From: Hyphomicrobiales bacterium
GTDB taxonomy: Bacteria > Pseudomonadota > Alphaproteobacteria > Rhizobiales > S144-35
Direction: 5' to 3'
Assembly (NCBI GenBank): GCA_015494185.1
Contig: WGBT01000351.1
Span: 1-7,391 of the forward strand
DNA length: 7,391 nucleotides
Position 1 is the first letter of the stretch, and every line of letters begins with the position of its first letter. Positions 1 through 5,950 of the stretch are shown here, one piece after another. The position numbers and the translations under genes are program-made. The notes under the pieces were generated by a model, which had not been told where the DNA came from, ran no database searches, and saw nothing but the letters and a program-made list of their open reading frames with translations.

Positions 1-129
1 CCGGTAAACTTTTGTGCGTGCCGTGCCTTCGCCCAACATAGACACAAAGCACGTCCTACAACCTTTCTCATCTGCGATAAATGTGTCTCTCATGCAAACA
101 TAACTTTTAGTGAAGCCACTTTAAAGGCG

Positions 130-167
130 CCTGTTGCCAGTTAACATGTCAATTCAGCGGCAACAGG
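130..167 (-). terminator. Hairpin straddling the stop codon of the SinR-like gene
   Basis: CCTGTTGCC (130-138) and GGCAACAGG (159-167) form a perfect 9-bp inverted repeat with a 20-base loop. The hairpin contains the stop codon at 141-143. On the minus strand it is followed within a few bases by only a short T run (CGCCTTTAAAG). It could slow or end transcription of the minus-strand gene, but the long loop and weak T tract make it a poor intrinsic terminator. Confidence 0.35.
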
Positions 168-467
168 GCTGGCTGAATGGGCCAAGGAATCAGGGCGGCT
201 GCAAGGGCCTTGTTGGGCTGCAATCGCAAATTGGTTGGGCATGAAAGCTTCACTTGCTCCCATTTCGGTGACGATCAAGCGGTCCCCCTCTGTCAGCACC
301 GCCGATAAATGGGCGGCGATGTCAGAAGCCGTAAGACTTGTTGTAATCTGGCGCACATGGGGCATCACATGAATTTCACTCACCGCAATCAAAGCAATCG
401 CATAAGCCAGATCAGACAAATTTTTTTGCGGGTTGAAAAGATCATAGGTAATGAGATAGGTCTTCAT
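141..467 (-). CDS. SinR-like small protein with a Cas2-type ferredoxin fold (108 aa)
   Basis: The protein starts M-K-T-Y-L-I-T-Y-D-L, a beta strand ending in Tyr-Asp. This is typical of the short proteins annotated as SinR family, which are distantly related to Cas2 and VapD. A second block, with a Thr-Ser-Leu-Thr-Ala stretch (about residues 44-48) and G-D-R-L-I-V-T (about 62-68), fits the second half of that fold. The last 25 or so residues show no recognisable pattern and are probably a variable tail. I chose the ATG at 465-467 because homology begins exactly there; a longer in-frame start at 509 would be TTG and adds residues unlike the family. The role of the family is not established; a nuclease role by analogy with Cas2 is speculation. 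No cas gene or CRISPR repeat is nearby. The gene diverges from hisA. Family assignment is from recalled pattern, not from a search. Confidence 0.7.
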   Translation of the reverse strand: MKTYLITYDLFNPQKNLSDLAYAIALIAVSEIHVMPHVRQITTSLTASDIAAHLSAVLTEGDRLIVTEMGASEAFMPNQFAIAAQQGPCSRPDSLAHSASPVAAELTC

Positions 468-649
468 TGTTCGAGTGCTCCAGTTGAGGCCATGATAGAT
501 GAACGCCAAACACGGGTGAACGTCAAACGGCTGTGAAACAGCCCGGCTCTCTTGCGCCGCAGGAGCTGGAAAACCAACAATCCAGCCGACCTGATGGGTT
601 GTATATACCGCATGTGTTCTCTAATATCAACACAAAAAGTTCTTGTTAA

Positions 650-666
650 GTTCCAAAATTTGGAAC
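650..666. promoter_or_regulatory. Perfect 8-bp inverted repeat upstream of hisA (operator candidate)
   Basis: GTTCCAAAATTTGGAAC is a perfect dyad: two 8-base arms around one central A. It ends 25 bases before the hisA start codon, in the divergent gap with the SinR-like gene. Size, symmetry and position fit a binding site for a dimeric regulator. No regulator is encoded nearby and I do not recognise the motif as a known operator. The arms are too AT-rich and the single-base loop too tight for a good RNA hairpin. Confidence 0.4.
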
Positions 667-688
667 AAACCAATTACATAACGATAAT
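660..688 (+). promoter_or_regulatory. Possible sigma70-type promoter for hisA
   Basis: TTGGAA (660-665, four of six matches to TTGACA) lies 17 bases before GATAAT (683-688, five of six matches to TATAAT). The right arm of the GTTCCAAA dyad covers the -35 box, so a bound protein would block it. The -10 box ends only three bases before the hisA ATG, so transcription would begin at or inside the start codon. That would mean leaderless translation, or that this match is chance and the true promoter lies further upstream. Confidence 0.25.
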
Positions 689-691
689 GAC

Positions 692-1438
692 ATGATTTTA
701 TTTCCTGCAATTGATCTCAAAGATGGCCAATGTGTGCGCCTCAAGCGCGGTGAGATGGACCAGGCGACGGTGTTCAATGACGATCCTGCCGCTCAGGCCG
801 CGCAATTTCAGGCCCAGGGCTTTGAATATCTCCACATTGTCGATCTCAATGGGGCGTTTGCCGGCGCGCCGGTCAATGGTCAAGCGGTCGAAGATATTCT
901 CGCCGCCATTACCATCCCCGCACAGTTAGGGGGGGGCATTCGGGATTTGGCGACCATTGAGATGTGGCTGGAGAAAGGCATTTCACGGGTCATCTTAGGA
1001 ACCATTGCGGTGCGTGATCCTGACCTCGTGCGGCAAGCCTGTGCACATTTCCCTGGCCAAGTGGCGGTTGGCATCGATGCCAAGGATGGGCGGGTCGCCA
1101 TCGAGGGCTGGGCGGAAGTCAGTGAACTGTCGGCCCAGGAAATGGCAGCACGTTTCGAAGATGCCGGGGCAGCCGCAATCATCTATACGGATATCTCACG
1201 TGATGGCGTGCTCAAGGGGCTCAATCTCGAAGCCACGGCAGCCCTTGCCCGGTCGACCTCGATTCCAGTCATCGCCAGCGGCGGGCTGGCCTCGATTGAA
1301 GATATTCGCAATCTATTGCGCCCGGAATATGCCTTGCTCGAAGGGGCGATCACCGGACGCGCCCTATATGATGGGCGTCTTGACGCGGCTGAGGCGCTGG
1401 CGCTTCTGGCAGCCCACAAAAAACAACATTCGACCTAA
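692..1438 (+). CDS. hisA: HisA, phosphoribosylformimino-5-aminoimidazole carboxamide ribotide isomerase
   Basis: HisA catalyses the Amadori isomerisation of ProFAR to PRFAR, the fourth step of histidine biosynthesis, in the cytosol. The 248-residue length is normal for this (beta/alpha)8 barrel. The N-terminal strand F-P-A-I-D-L-K-D-G carries the catalytic base Asp8, and G-I-D-A-K-D-G carries the catalytic acid Asp129. Phosphate-binding loops are visible as L-G-G-G-I-R (79-84), A-S-G-G (195-198) and G-R-A-L-Y-D-G (222-228). The inner duplicated half-barrel contains Y-T-D-I-S-R-D-G (165-172), as expected for HisA rather than HisF. The start agrees with the family start. No convincing Shine-Dalgarno precedes it; only TAATGAC lies before the ATG. 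The usual alphaproteobacterial neighbours hisB, hisH, hisF and hisE are not seen here, and the next gene is an unrelated protease, so hisA appears to be a single-gene unit. Confidence 0.97.
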   Translation: MILFPAIDLKDGQCVRLKRGEMDQATVFNDDPAAQAAQFQAQGFEYLHIVDLNGAFAGAPVNGQAVEDILAAITIPAQLGGGIRDLATIEMWLEKGISRVILGTIAVRDPDLVRQACAHFPGQVAVGIDAKDGRVAIEGWAEVSELSAQEMAARFEDAGAAAIIYTDISRDGVLKGLNLEATAALARSTSIPVIASGGLASIEDIRNLLRPEYALLEGAITGRALYDGRLDAAEALALLAAHKKQHST

Positions 1439-1478
1439 CAGACAGCGGCTGGCTTTTCTCCGTAAGCTTTCGGTCTGA

Positions 1479-1510
1479 ACCTGTCCTTACCTTCCATGGT
1501 GAGGACGGGT
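1479..1510 (+). terminator. Strong hairpin downstream of hisA
   Basis: Bases 1479-1491 and 1498-1510 pair as a 13-bp stem (11 Watson-Crick pairs, two G-T) around the 6-base loop TTCCAT. It lies 41 bases after the hisA stop codon and before the next gene. The stem is strong, but the following bases (CTTCCAGTG) contain no real T tract. It is probably the end of the hisA transcript, either as a weak intrinsic terminator or as a 3'-end protecting stem. Confidence 0.5.
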
Positions 1511-1521
1511 CTTCCAGTGTC

Positions 1522-1552
1522 TTGACCCCAAATGCAGTCTTTTACAGATAAA
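1522..1552 (+). promoter_or_regulatory. Weak promoter candidate for the metalloprotease gene
   Basis: TTGACC (1522-1527, five of six matches to the -35 consensus) is followed after 19 bases by GATAAA (1547-1552, four of six matches to the -10 consensus). It lies between the hisA hairpin and the protease start, about 90 bases upstream of the ATG. The spacer is longer than ideal, so chance is a real possibility. Confidence 0.25.
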
Positions 1553-1640
1553 TACCTCCTGTATACCCTGTCTTTTCAAGTCTTGTTCATCTATTCATGT
1601 TGTTCTGAGTTGCCAATGAAGTGTTCTGGCAACCGGCTTT

Positions 1641-2630
1641 ATGATGATTATGAGTATAAGACTTCTCCCCGCCCTGTTTTTTGTCATACTCATGTACATG
1701 CAAAGCCCTGCTCTGGGGCAATCGGTAAGCATCGACGATGTCTATTTTCGCCTGTCGCAATTGGAAAAACGCCAGGCCGAACAGATTCTCGAAGAACTCT
1801 ATCAATTCCACGCCACCCACCTCAAGCTGGCCCCTCACATCAACATCAAACTGCGCGCCTATAGCTCACGCGATAAATATAACAAGCTGGAACGGCGGCT
1901 TGGCGTTGCTTTTTCGGCCGGGATTTACAGTCCACGGGAGAATATGGCGGCTGTCGATCTGGAAAACCAAAGCTATCTCGGCACCCTTATCCACGAAGGT
2001 CAGCACTTTATTCTCGGCTCGGTCTTTGCAAAAGTGCCGCTGTGGATCAATGAGGGGCTGTCGGAATATATCGAAACGGCAACTATGGAAGGATTGAGCG
2101 TGGTGGTGACGCGCCATGATGGCAATTTACACCGGGTAAGGCTGTTACGCGATGCCGGGAAACTGCCGAAATTACGGGATTATTTGGCCCTGTCATCACG
2201 GCAGTGGCAGCGGCTCGACCGGCCTCCGCTCAATTGGCCGCGGGCGATGGCCTGGAGCTTGGTCTATTTTCTGATGGATTCTGAAGAAGGCAAAGCCATT
2301 TTGGGCGAGCTCATCAAACGATTAGCCTTGGGGAAAGGAAATGCGGTCACGATCTTGGAACATGTCTATCCTGGCGGCTTGGCACAGTTGGAAGCTGACT
2401 GGCTGGATTTCCTCGAAGACGTGCCCGAATCACAGGATTTCATCGGCTCTTATACGCCGCTGGAGCCTGAAAAGGCACAACAAGCCGTCCCCCTCGCGGC
2501 GTCCCCTTCCCTACGCCGTCCTTTCTCATGGCTGACGTGGCTCTGGCACGCCTTGATATGGGCTGGGAACCAGATTTTTCTCCCCCCCTCATTGGCCAGC
2601 AGACTTTATCATATAGGCACCGCACTTTAG
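1641..2630 (+). CDS. Exported gluzincin-type (peptidase MA-like) zinc metalloprotease
   Basis: The 329-residue protein begins with a hydrophobic segment (about residues 7-21) ending in S-P-A-L-G before Q27, a plausible Sec signal peptide with cleavage after Gly26. The catalytic core is L-I-H-E-G-Q-H (116-122): His118 and His122 would bind zinc and Glu119 would be the base. It is followed by W-I-N-E-G-L-S-E-Y (135-143), where Glu138 in the N-E-G motif is the likely third zinc ligand, 15 residues after the second His. This order is typical of peptidase MA-like gluzincins, including DUF1570-type proteins. An alpha-helical region follows (about 200-260). The C-terminal 60 residues are Pro/Ala-rich, then Trp-rich and hydrophobic (about 295-315), possibly amphipathic or membrane-associated. 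Substrate is unknown; action in the periplasm is inferred. ATGs at 1641, 1644 and 1650 are all possible starts, none with a clear Shine-Dalgarno; the third gives the neatest signal peptide. The stop overlaps the convergent aminopeptidase stop. Confidence 0.78.
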   Translation: MMIMSIRLLPALFFVILMYMQSPALGQSVSIDDVYFRLSQLEKRQAEQILEELYQFHATHLKLAPHINIKLRAYSSRDKYNKLERRLGVAFSAGIYSPRENMAAVDLENQSYLGTLIHEGQHFILGSVFAKVPLWINEGLSEYIETATMEGLSVVVTRHDGNLHRVRLLRDAGKLPKLRDYLALSSRQWQRLDRPPLNWPRAMAWSLVYFLMDSEEGKAILGELIKRLALGKGNAVTILEHVYPGGLAQLEADWLDFLEDVPESQDFIGSYTPLEPEKAQQAVPLAASPSLRRPFSWLTWLWHALIWAGNQIFLPPSLASRLYHIGTAL

Positions 2631-4060
2631 CCATGGCGGGCAAATTTGCGGGATAACAAGTCGAACATGGCCCGCGCGCCTTGGGGCTCACCGCCCCGCG
2701 GCTGGCCCGGACGTTTGGCGGGCACCCAACCATAGATATCGAGATGCACGAAATCACGGGCCGTCCCAACGAAACGTCTCAAAAACAAAGCCGCCGTCAA
2801 TGAACCTGCAAAAGGGGTGTCCGAGATGTGATTGAGATCCGCCACCTTGCCAACCAGATGCCGGTTGTAAGGCAACCAGAACGGCAATTGCCACAGCGGA
2901 TCGAAAACCCGCGCCGCACTCTCCATGATTTCTTTGGCCAGCGTATTGTTCGAGGTGTAAAAAGGCGGTAAATCCGGCCCCAGGGCCACCCGCGCCGCCC
3001 CCGTCAGGGTGGCGAAATTGATCAAATAGTCCGGCGCTTCCTCATCGGCATAGGCCAGCGCATCGGCCAGCACCAGCCGACCTTCCGCATCGGTATTTTC
3101 AATCTCAACGGTCAAACCTTTGCGGCTTTTGAGAATGTCGCCGGGGCGAAACGCATTCCCTGAGATATTGTTGTCGGCCGCGGGAATGAGCAGGCGCAAA
3201 CGCACCGGTAATCGTGCCGCCATGATCATGTTGGCCAGCGCCAGGGCCGCGGCGGCCCCGCCCATGTCCTTCTTCATCAGCGTCATCGCATTGCCAGGCT
3301 TGAGATTGAGCCCGCCGGTGTCAAAGCAAATCCCCTTGCCGACCAGGGTCACCTTTGGATGATCCCGCTCCCCCCACGTCAGATCGATCAATCTCGGCGC
3401 CCGGTCACTCGCCCGGCCAACCGCATGGATCATCGGAAAATTCCGCTCCAAAAGCGCATCCCCAAGGATGATCTCAACCTGTGCCCCATGGGCTGCAGCC
3501 ACCGCCTCAACCGCCATGGCCAGCTCGGCCGGTCCCAGATCATGGGCTGGCGTATTGATCAGATCACGGCCCAGACAGACACTTTCCACAATCCGCAAAA
3601 CCGCATCACGGTCAACCCCTTTCGGCAACCGCAGCCAGCGCGGCCGTTTGGCCTGATTTTGCGAATAGTGACTGAATTTATAAGCCCCCATCAACCAGGC
3701 AATCACTGCCAATTCCGGGTCTTCCAATTCAGACTCGAAATGATAATAACCGCTTGGAATGGCGTCTGGCAGAGCCCCCAAAAGCAGCGGGGTACGCTTA
3801 TAACTGGTCTTGGCGCCAAGACCGAACACCACCCCGGCAACCTGCCCGTCAGGGCCTGGCAGCAGCGCACTGGCCCCGGCTTTGGGCGAAAAGCCCGTAG
3901 CATGCAGCCAAGCGCGTTGTTGCTTCGTCAACTGCCCCAAATCATCGGCCTGCGAGCCGGGGGAGACCAGCCAGATCGGTTGTGTGCGTTGCGGCGCGTC
4001 AGCATCCAGCAACAGGTTGGCGATATCCTGGCGTTGCAGAATATTGGCAAATTTATTCAT
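2627..4060 (-). CDS. M17-family leucyl (cytosol) aminopeptidase
   Basis: This 477-residue protein belongs to the dizinc M17 aminopeptidases, which remove N-terminal residues from peptides in the cytosol. The whole metal and catalytic set is present with the spacing of E. coli PepA: Lys242 and Asp247 in G-K-G-I-C-F-D-T-G-G, Lys254 in L-N-L-K-P, Asp265 in M-K-K-D-M-G-G, and Asp324, Glu326 and Arg328 in the signature N-T-D-A-E-G-R-L (322-329). An N-T-P motif at 169-171 lies at the domain boundary. The N-terminal domain (about 1-160) is divergent, as usual in this alphaproteobacterial subgroup. Residues 434-470, with H-L-D-I-Y-G-W, are the normal C terminus. The ATG at 4058-4060 is preceded by AGGAA at good spacing (4065-4069 on the other strand). 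It is not clearly the classical PepA orthologue, so no symbol is given. The final codons overlap the convergent protease gene by four bases. Confidence 0.94.
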   Translation of the reverse strand: MNKFANILQRQDIANLLLDADAPQRTQPIWLVSPGSQADDLGQLTKQQRAWLHATGFSPKAGASALLPGPDGQVAGVVFGLGAKTSYKRTPLLLGALPDAIPSGYYHFESELEDPELAVIAWLMGAYKFSHYSQNQAKRPRWLRLPKGVDRDAVLRIVESVCLGRDLINTPAHDLGPAELAMAVEAVAAAHGAQVEIILGDALLERNFPMIHAVGRASDRAPRLIDLTWGERDHPKVTLVGKGICFDTGGLNLKPGNAMTLMKKDMGGAAAALALANMIMAARLPVRLRLLIPAADNNISGNAFRPGDILKSRKGLTVEIENTDAEGRLVLADALAYADEEAPDYLINFATLTGAARVALGPDLPPFYTSNNTLAKEIMESAARVFDPLWQLPFWLPYNRHLVGKVADLNHISDTPFAGSLTAALFLRRFVGTARDFVHLDIYGWVPAKRPGQPRGGEPQGARAMFDLLSRKFARHG

Positions 4061-4510
4061 TGATTTCCTGTTCCTGACCCAGATTTCGGTTGTTGAATTG
4101 TGGCAGCAATCTTGTTCAAGTGCTGCTGTTCAGGCAAACGCCGGGGGATCTTGGTATCGCGGGAGCTTCATGGGTAGGGGGAATGACCGCCGCTGTCAAA
4201 TCCCGTTCGCCAATTCACACACGATCACTAGCGCACACTATCGCAGCAGGCCAGAAGAAAGCAGATGACAGCCACAGGTTTAACAATTTATTGAGAACTG
4301 CACCTTATTGTTACAGAACTTCGTAAAATTTTGGCATTTTTCATCAGCTGTTTTCAGCAACTGCCGTCCCGTTCGGTTTTCCAGCGTCATGCGTCACCTG
4401 GCAGAGAAACGTTCTGCCTGAAAATCATAACAGTATGGAATTCACCGCCACCCCAAATAGCGGAAAAGTTTCTGCCCGTTCGGCGGCTATTATATCAAGG
4501 TCGAAAGATT
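4061..4510. other. 450-bp divergent intergenic region
   Basis: This gap separates the divergent aminopeptidase and TPR lipoprotein genes. It should hold both promoters, but no good paired -35/-10 boxes stand out. TGTCAA at 4194-4199 reads as a perfect TTGACA on the minus strand, yet has no -10 box at the right distance. TATTAT at 4488-4493 resembles a -10 box for the plus-strand gene but lacks a -35. Short open frames here have no recognisable content and no ribosome site. The only clear structure is the palindrome at 4103-4126. Confidence 0.5.
4103..4126. promoter_or_regulatory. Imperfect palindrome upstream of the aminopeptidase gene
   Basis: Outer arms GCAGCA (4103-4108) and TGCTGC (4121-4126) are perfectly complementary, as are inner arms CTTG (4111-4114) and CAAG (4117-4120). 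The only interruption is an unpaired AT at 4109-4110 on the left side. It ends 43 bases before the aminopeptidase start codon. It may be an operator or a hairpin in the leader of that mRNA; nothing in the sequence decides between these. Confidence 0.3.
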
Positions 4511-5473
4511 ATGGAACGTCATTTCAGGACATATCGTATTGGTCGTATTGGCAAATCATTGTTGATCGTCACGGCTGCAGGTCTTGCCTTGGCTGGCTGC
4601 GCGCAATCGGGTCTGCTGCCACAGGTCGGCAATCCCTTCAAGATCGCAGCTCCGGCCACCACCGGCGCCATTACCCCGCAAAAGGCTGATCCGCGTGCGG
4701 AGCTGATCAAGGCAACCACCTATTGGGGGCAACAATTCATGAAGAATCCGAAAGACCCCCAAATCGCCCTGAATTACGCGCGCAATCTTCGCGCCTTGGG
4801 ACAGAAGAAACGGGCGCTTGCCGTATTGGAACGCAGCCGCCAATGGGCCCCCAACAACCGGGAACTGACCGCCGAGCTTGGCCGGCTGGCCGTTGATACC
4901 GGTCAGCTCAAAATCGCCAAGAAATTGTTGGCGGAAGCTGGCAACGAGGCCGATTGGAAGACGATCTCAGCCAAAGGCGCGCTGGAAGCCCAACAGGGCA
5001 ACTACAAAGCCGCCCAAGCCCTGTTCAACAAGGCGCTGGCGATCAAGCCCGGCCAGCCCTCGATCATCAACAATCTGGCCATGGCCTATGCGCTGGATGG
5101 GCAGGCCGGCCGCGCCGAAGAATTGTTGCGGCAGCTCGTGAAAGCGGGCAAGTCCAATAAGAAAATCCGCCAGAATTTGGCGCTGGTGCTTGGCTTGCAG
5201 GGCAAGTTCGATCAGGCCCGGGAAATTTCAGCACGGGATCTGCCGGTTCATCTGGCCTCGGCCAATGAAGCTTATCTGCGGCGCATGCTGAACTTACCGA
5301 AAGGCTCCCGTCACGGCCAGGCGGCGCGGGCCGTCTCCACGAACAAAAGCAAGATCATGGCCGCCATACAAGCCAGCAGCTGGCAAACCGACGTCACCCC
5401 GGCGCCCTCCCAAATGGCAAGTCATACAAGCTCTGCCGGTCAGCCGATTCTGCTTGATCCTCCCGGTGAGTGA
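4511..5473 (+). CDS. TadD-like tetratricopeptide-repeat lipoprotein
   Basis: The 320-residue product starts with basic residues, then a hydrophobic stretch ending in L-A-L-A-G-C, a lipobox with lipidated Cys30, so it should be anchored to a membrane facing the periplasm. After a Pro/Ala-rich linker (31-60) come helical TPR units over about residues 65-245. The clearest are at 81-114 (D-P-Q-I-A-L-N-Y-A then A-L-A-V-L-E-R), 116-145, 150-183 and 184-215. The segment ending in L-G-L-Q-G-K-F-D-Q-A-R and A-N-E-A-Y-L-R (225-257) resembles the C terminus of Rhizobiales TadD proteins, lipoproteins needed for Flp/Tad pilus assembly. The low-complexity tail (265-320) is not conserved. I chose the ATG at 4511 because the signal sequence begins there; the 60 residues readable upstream look non-coding. 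The Shine-Dalgarno is weak (AAGG 10 bases away). No other tad gene is in the window, so the pilus role is inferred. Confidence 0.8.
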   Translation: MERHFRTYRIGRIGKSLLIVTAAGLALAGCAQSGLLPQVGNPFKIAAPATTGAITPQKADPRAELIKATTYWGQQFMKNPKDPQIALNYARNLRALGQKKRALAVLERSRQWAPNNRELTAELGRLAVDTGQLKIAKKLLAEAGNEADWKTISAKGALEAQQGNYKAAQALFNKALAIKPGQPSIINNLAMAYALDGQAGRAEELLRQLVKAGKSNKKIRQNLALVLGLQGKFDQAREISARDLPVHLASANEAYLRRMLNLPKGSRHGQAARAVSTNKSKIMAAIQASSWQTDVTPAPSQMASHTSSAGQPILLDPPGE

Positions 5474-5551
5474 TCAGCGGGACCGCTCATACACAAGACC
5501 TGAAAAATCCTTGGGAGGAAGCTTCAAGAGAAACGCGGCCTTTGTTCGAGG

Positions 5552-5950
5552 TTACCTGGCAAGCAGCTCCTTTGCCCATTCGAACAACTCGGCCGCGGTC
5601 AAATCCGCGAGCTCATAACCGGCCTCCCGCAGCGCCTTCAAGCTCAAATCGCCACGGGATTTGGAAAGTTTCCGCCCATCGGGATGTTGTATCAACTGGT
5701 GGTGATAATAAGCCGGCTCGGGCAATCCCAACAGCACCTGCAACACCCGGTGAATATCGGTCGCCGCCTCCAAATCGCGCCCTCTGATGACATGGGAAAC
5801 ACCTTGCCTTGCATCATCGACGACAACCGCGATGTGATAGCCGACCGGCGTATCCTTGCGCGCCAAAACAACATCGCCCCAGCGTTCCGGGCGGCAGGGC
5901 TTGGGCATAACGGATTTCAAGGGCAGCGGCGGCGGCAGACATTTTCGCAA
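5552..5950 (-). pseudogene. gluQ: C-terminal remnant of glutamyl-Q tRNA(Asp) synthetase
   Basis: GluQ attaches glutamate to queuosine in the anticodon of tRNA-Asp and is a paralogue of the GluRS catalytic core, normally about 290-310 residues. Only about 130 residues are open here. The family pattern is clear from R-P-E-R-W-G-D-V-V-L-A-R-K-D (first base near 5893) through A-V-V-V-D-D, V-I-R-G-R-D-L, A-A-T-D-I-H-R and the KMSKS-type loop K-L-S-K-S (5657-5671) to the natural-looking C terminus. The N-terminal 160-170 residues, which hold the HIGH-like motif, most of the Rossmann fold and the zinc-binding residues, are missing. The frame runs back to a TGA at 5960-5962 and offers only TTG at 5950 as a start, with no ribosome site. 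The upstream DNA is instead the thermonuclease gene, whose last codons overlap this frame. The gene is therefore very probably non-functional; a complete copy may exist elsewhere. Confidence 0.85.

Noticed and set aside
1..93. Minus-strand open frame starting Met-Arg-Asp-Thr-Phe-Ile at 93 and running off the left edge
   Set aside because: 31 codons without a stop is easily chance, no ribosome site precedes it, and the residues are not recognisable. It could be a real gene start if the sequence to the left continues it.
464..673. 69-codon minus-strand frame upstream of the SinR-like gene
   Set aside because: It covers the hisA control region, has no family pattern and overlaps the SinR-like start.
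1532..1864. 110-codon plus-strand frame overlapping the metalloprotease start
   Set aside because: Its second half is a shadow of the protease gene in another frame and its first half has no recognisable content.
4171..4199. Perfect TTGACA on the minus strand at 4194-4199 as aminopeptidase promoter
   Set aside because: No -10-like sequence at 16-19 bases; only two of six positions match.
3359..4268. Long plus-strand frames antisense to the aminopeptidase
   Set aside because: They are mirror frames of a strongly supported M17 gene.
4090..4326. 78-codon plus-strand frame in the divergent gap
   Set aside because: No ribosome site, no recognisable domain and an irregular composition.
4513..4540. 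GGAAC-N17-CGTA resembling an EcfG stress promoter
   Set aside because: It lies inside the start of the TPR lipoprotein coding region and the -10 part is imperfect.
5474..5551. AGCGG-GA-CCGCT (5476-5487) as terminator of the TPR lipoprotein gene
   Set aside because: A two-base loop is too tight, the stem is only five pairs and no T run follows.
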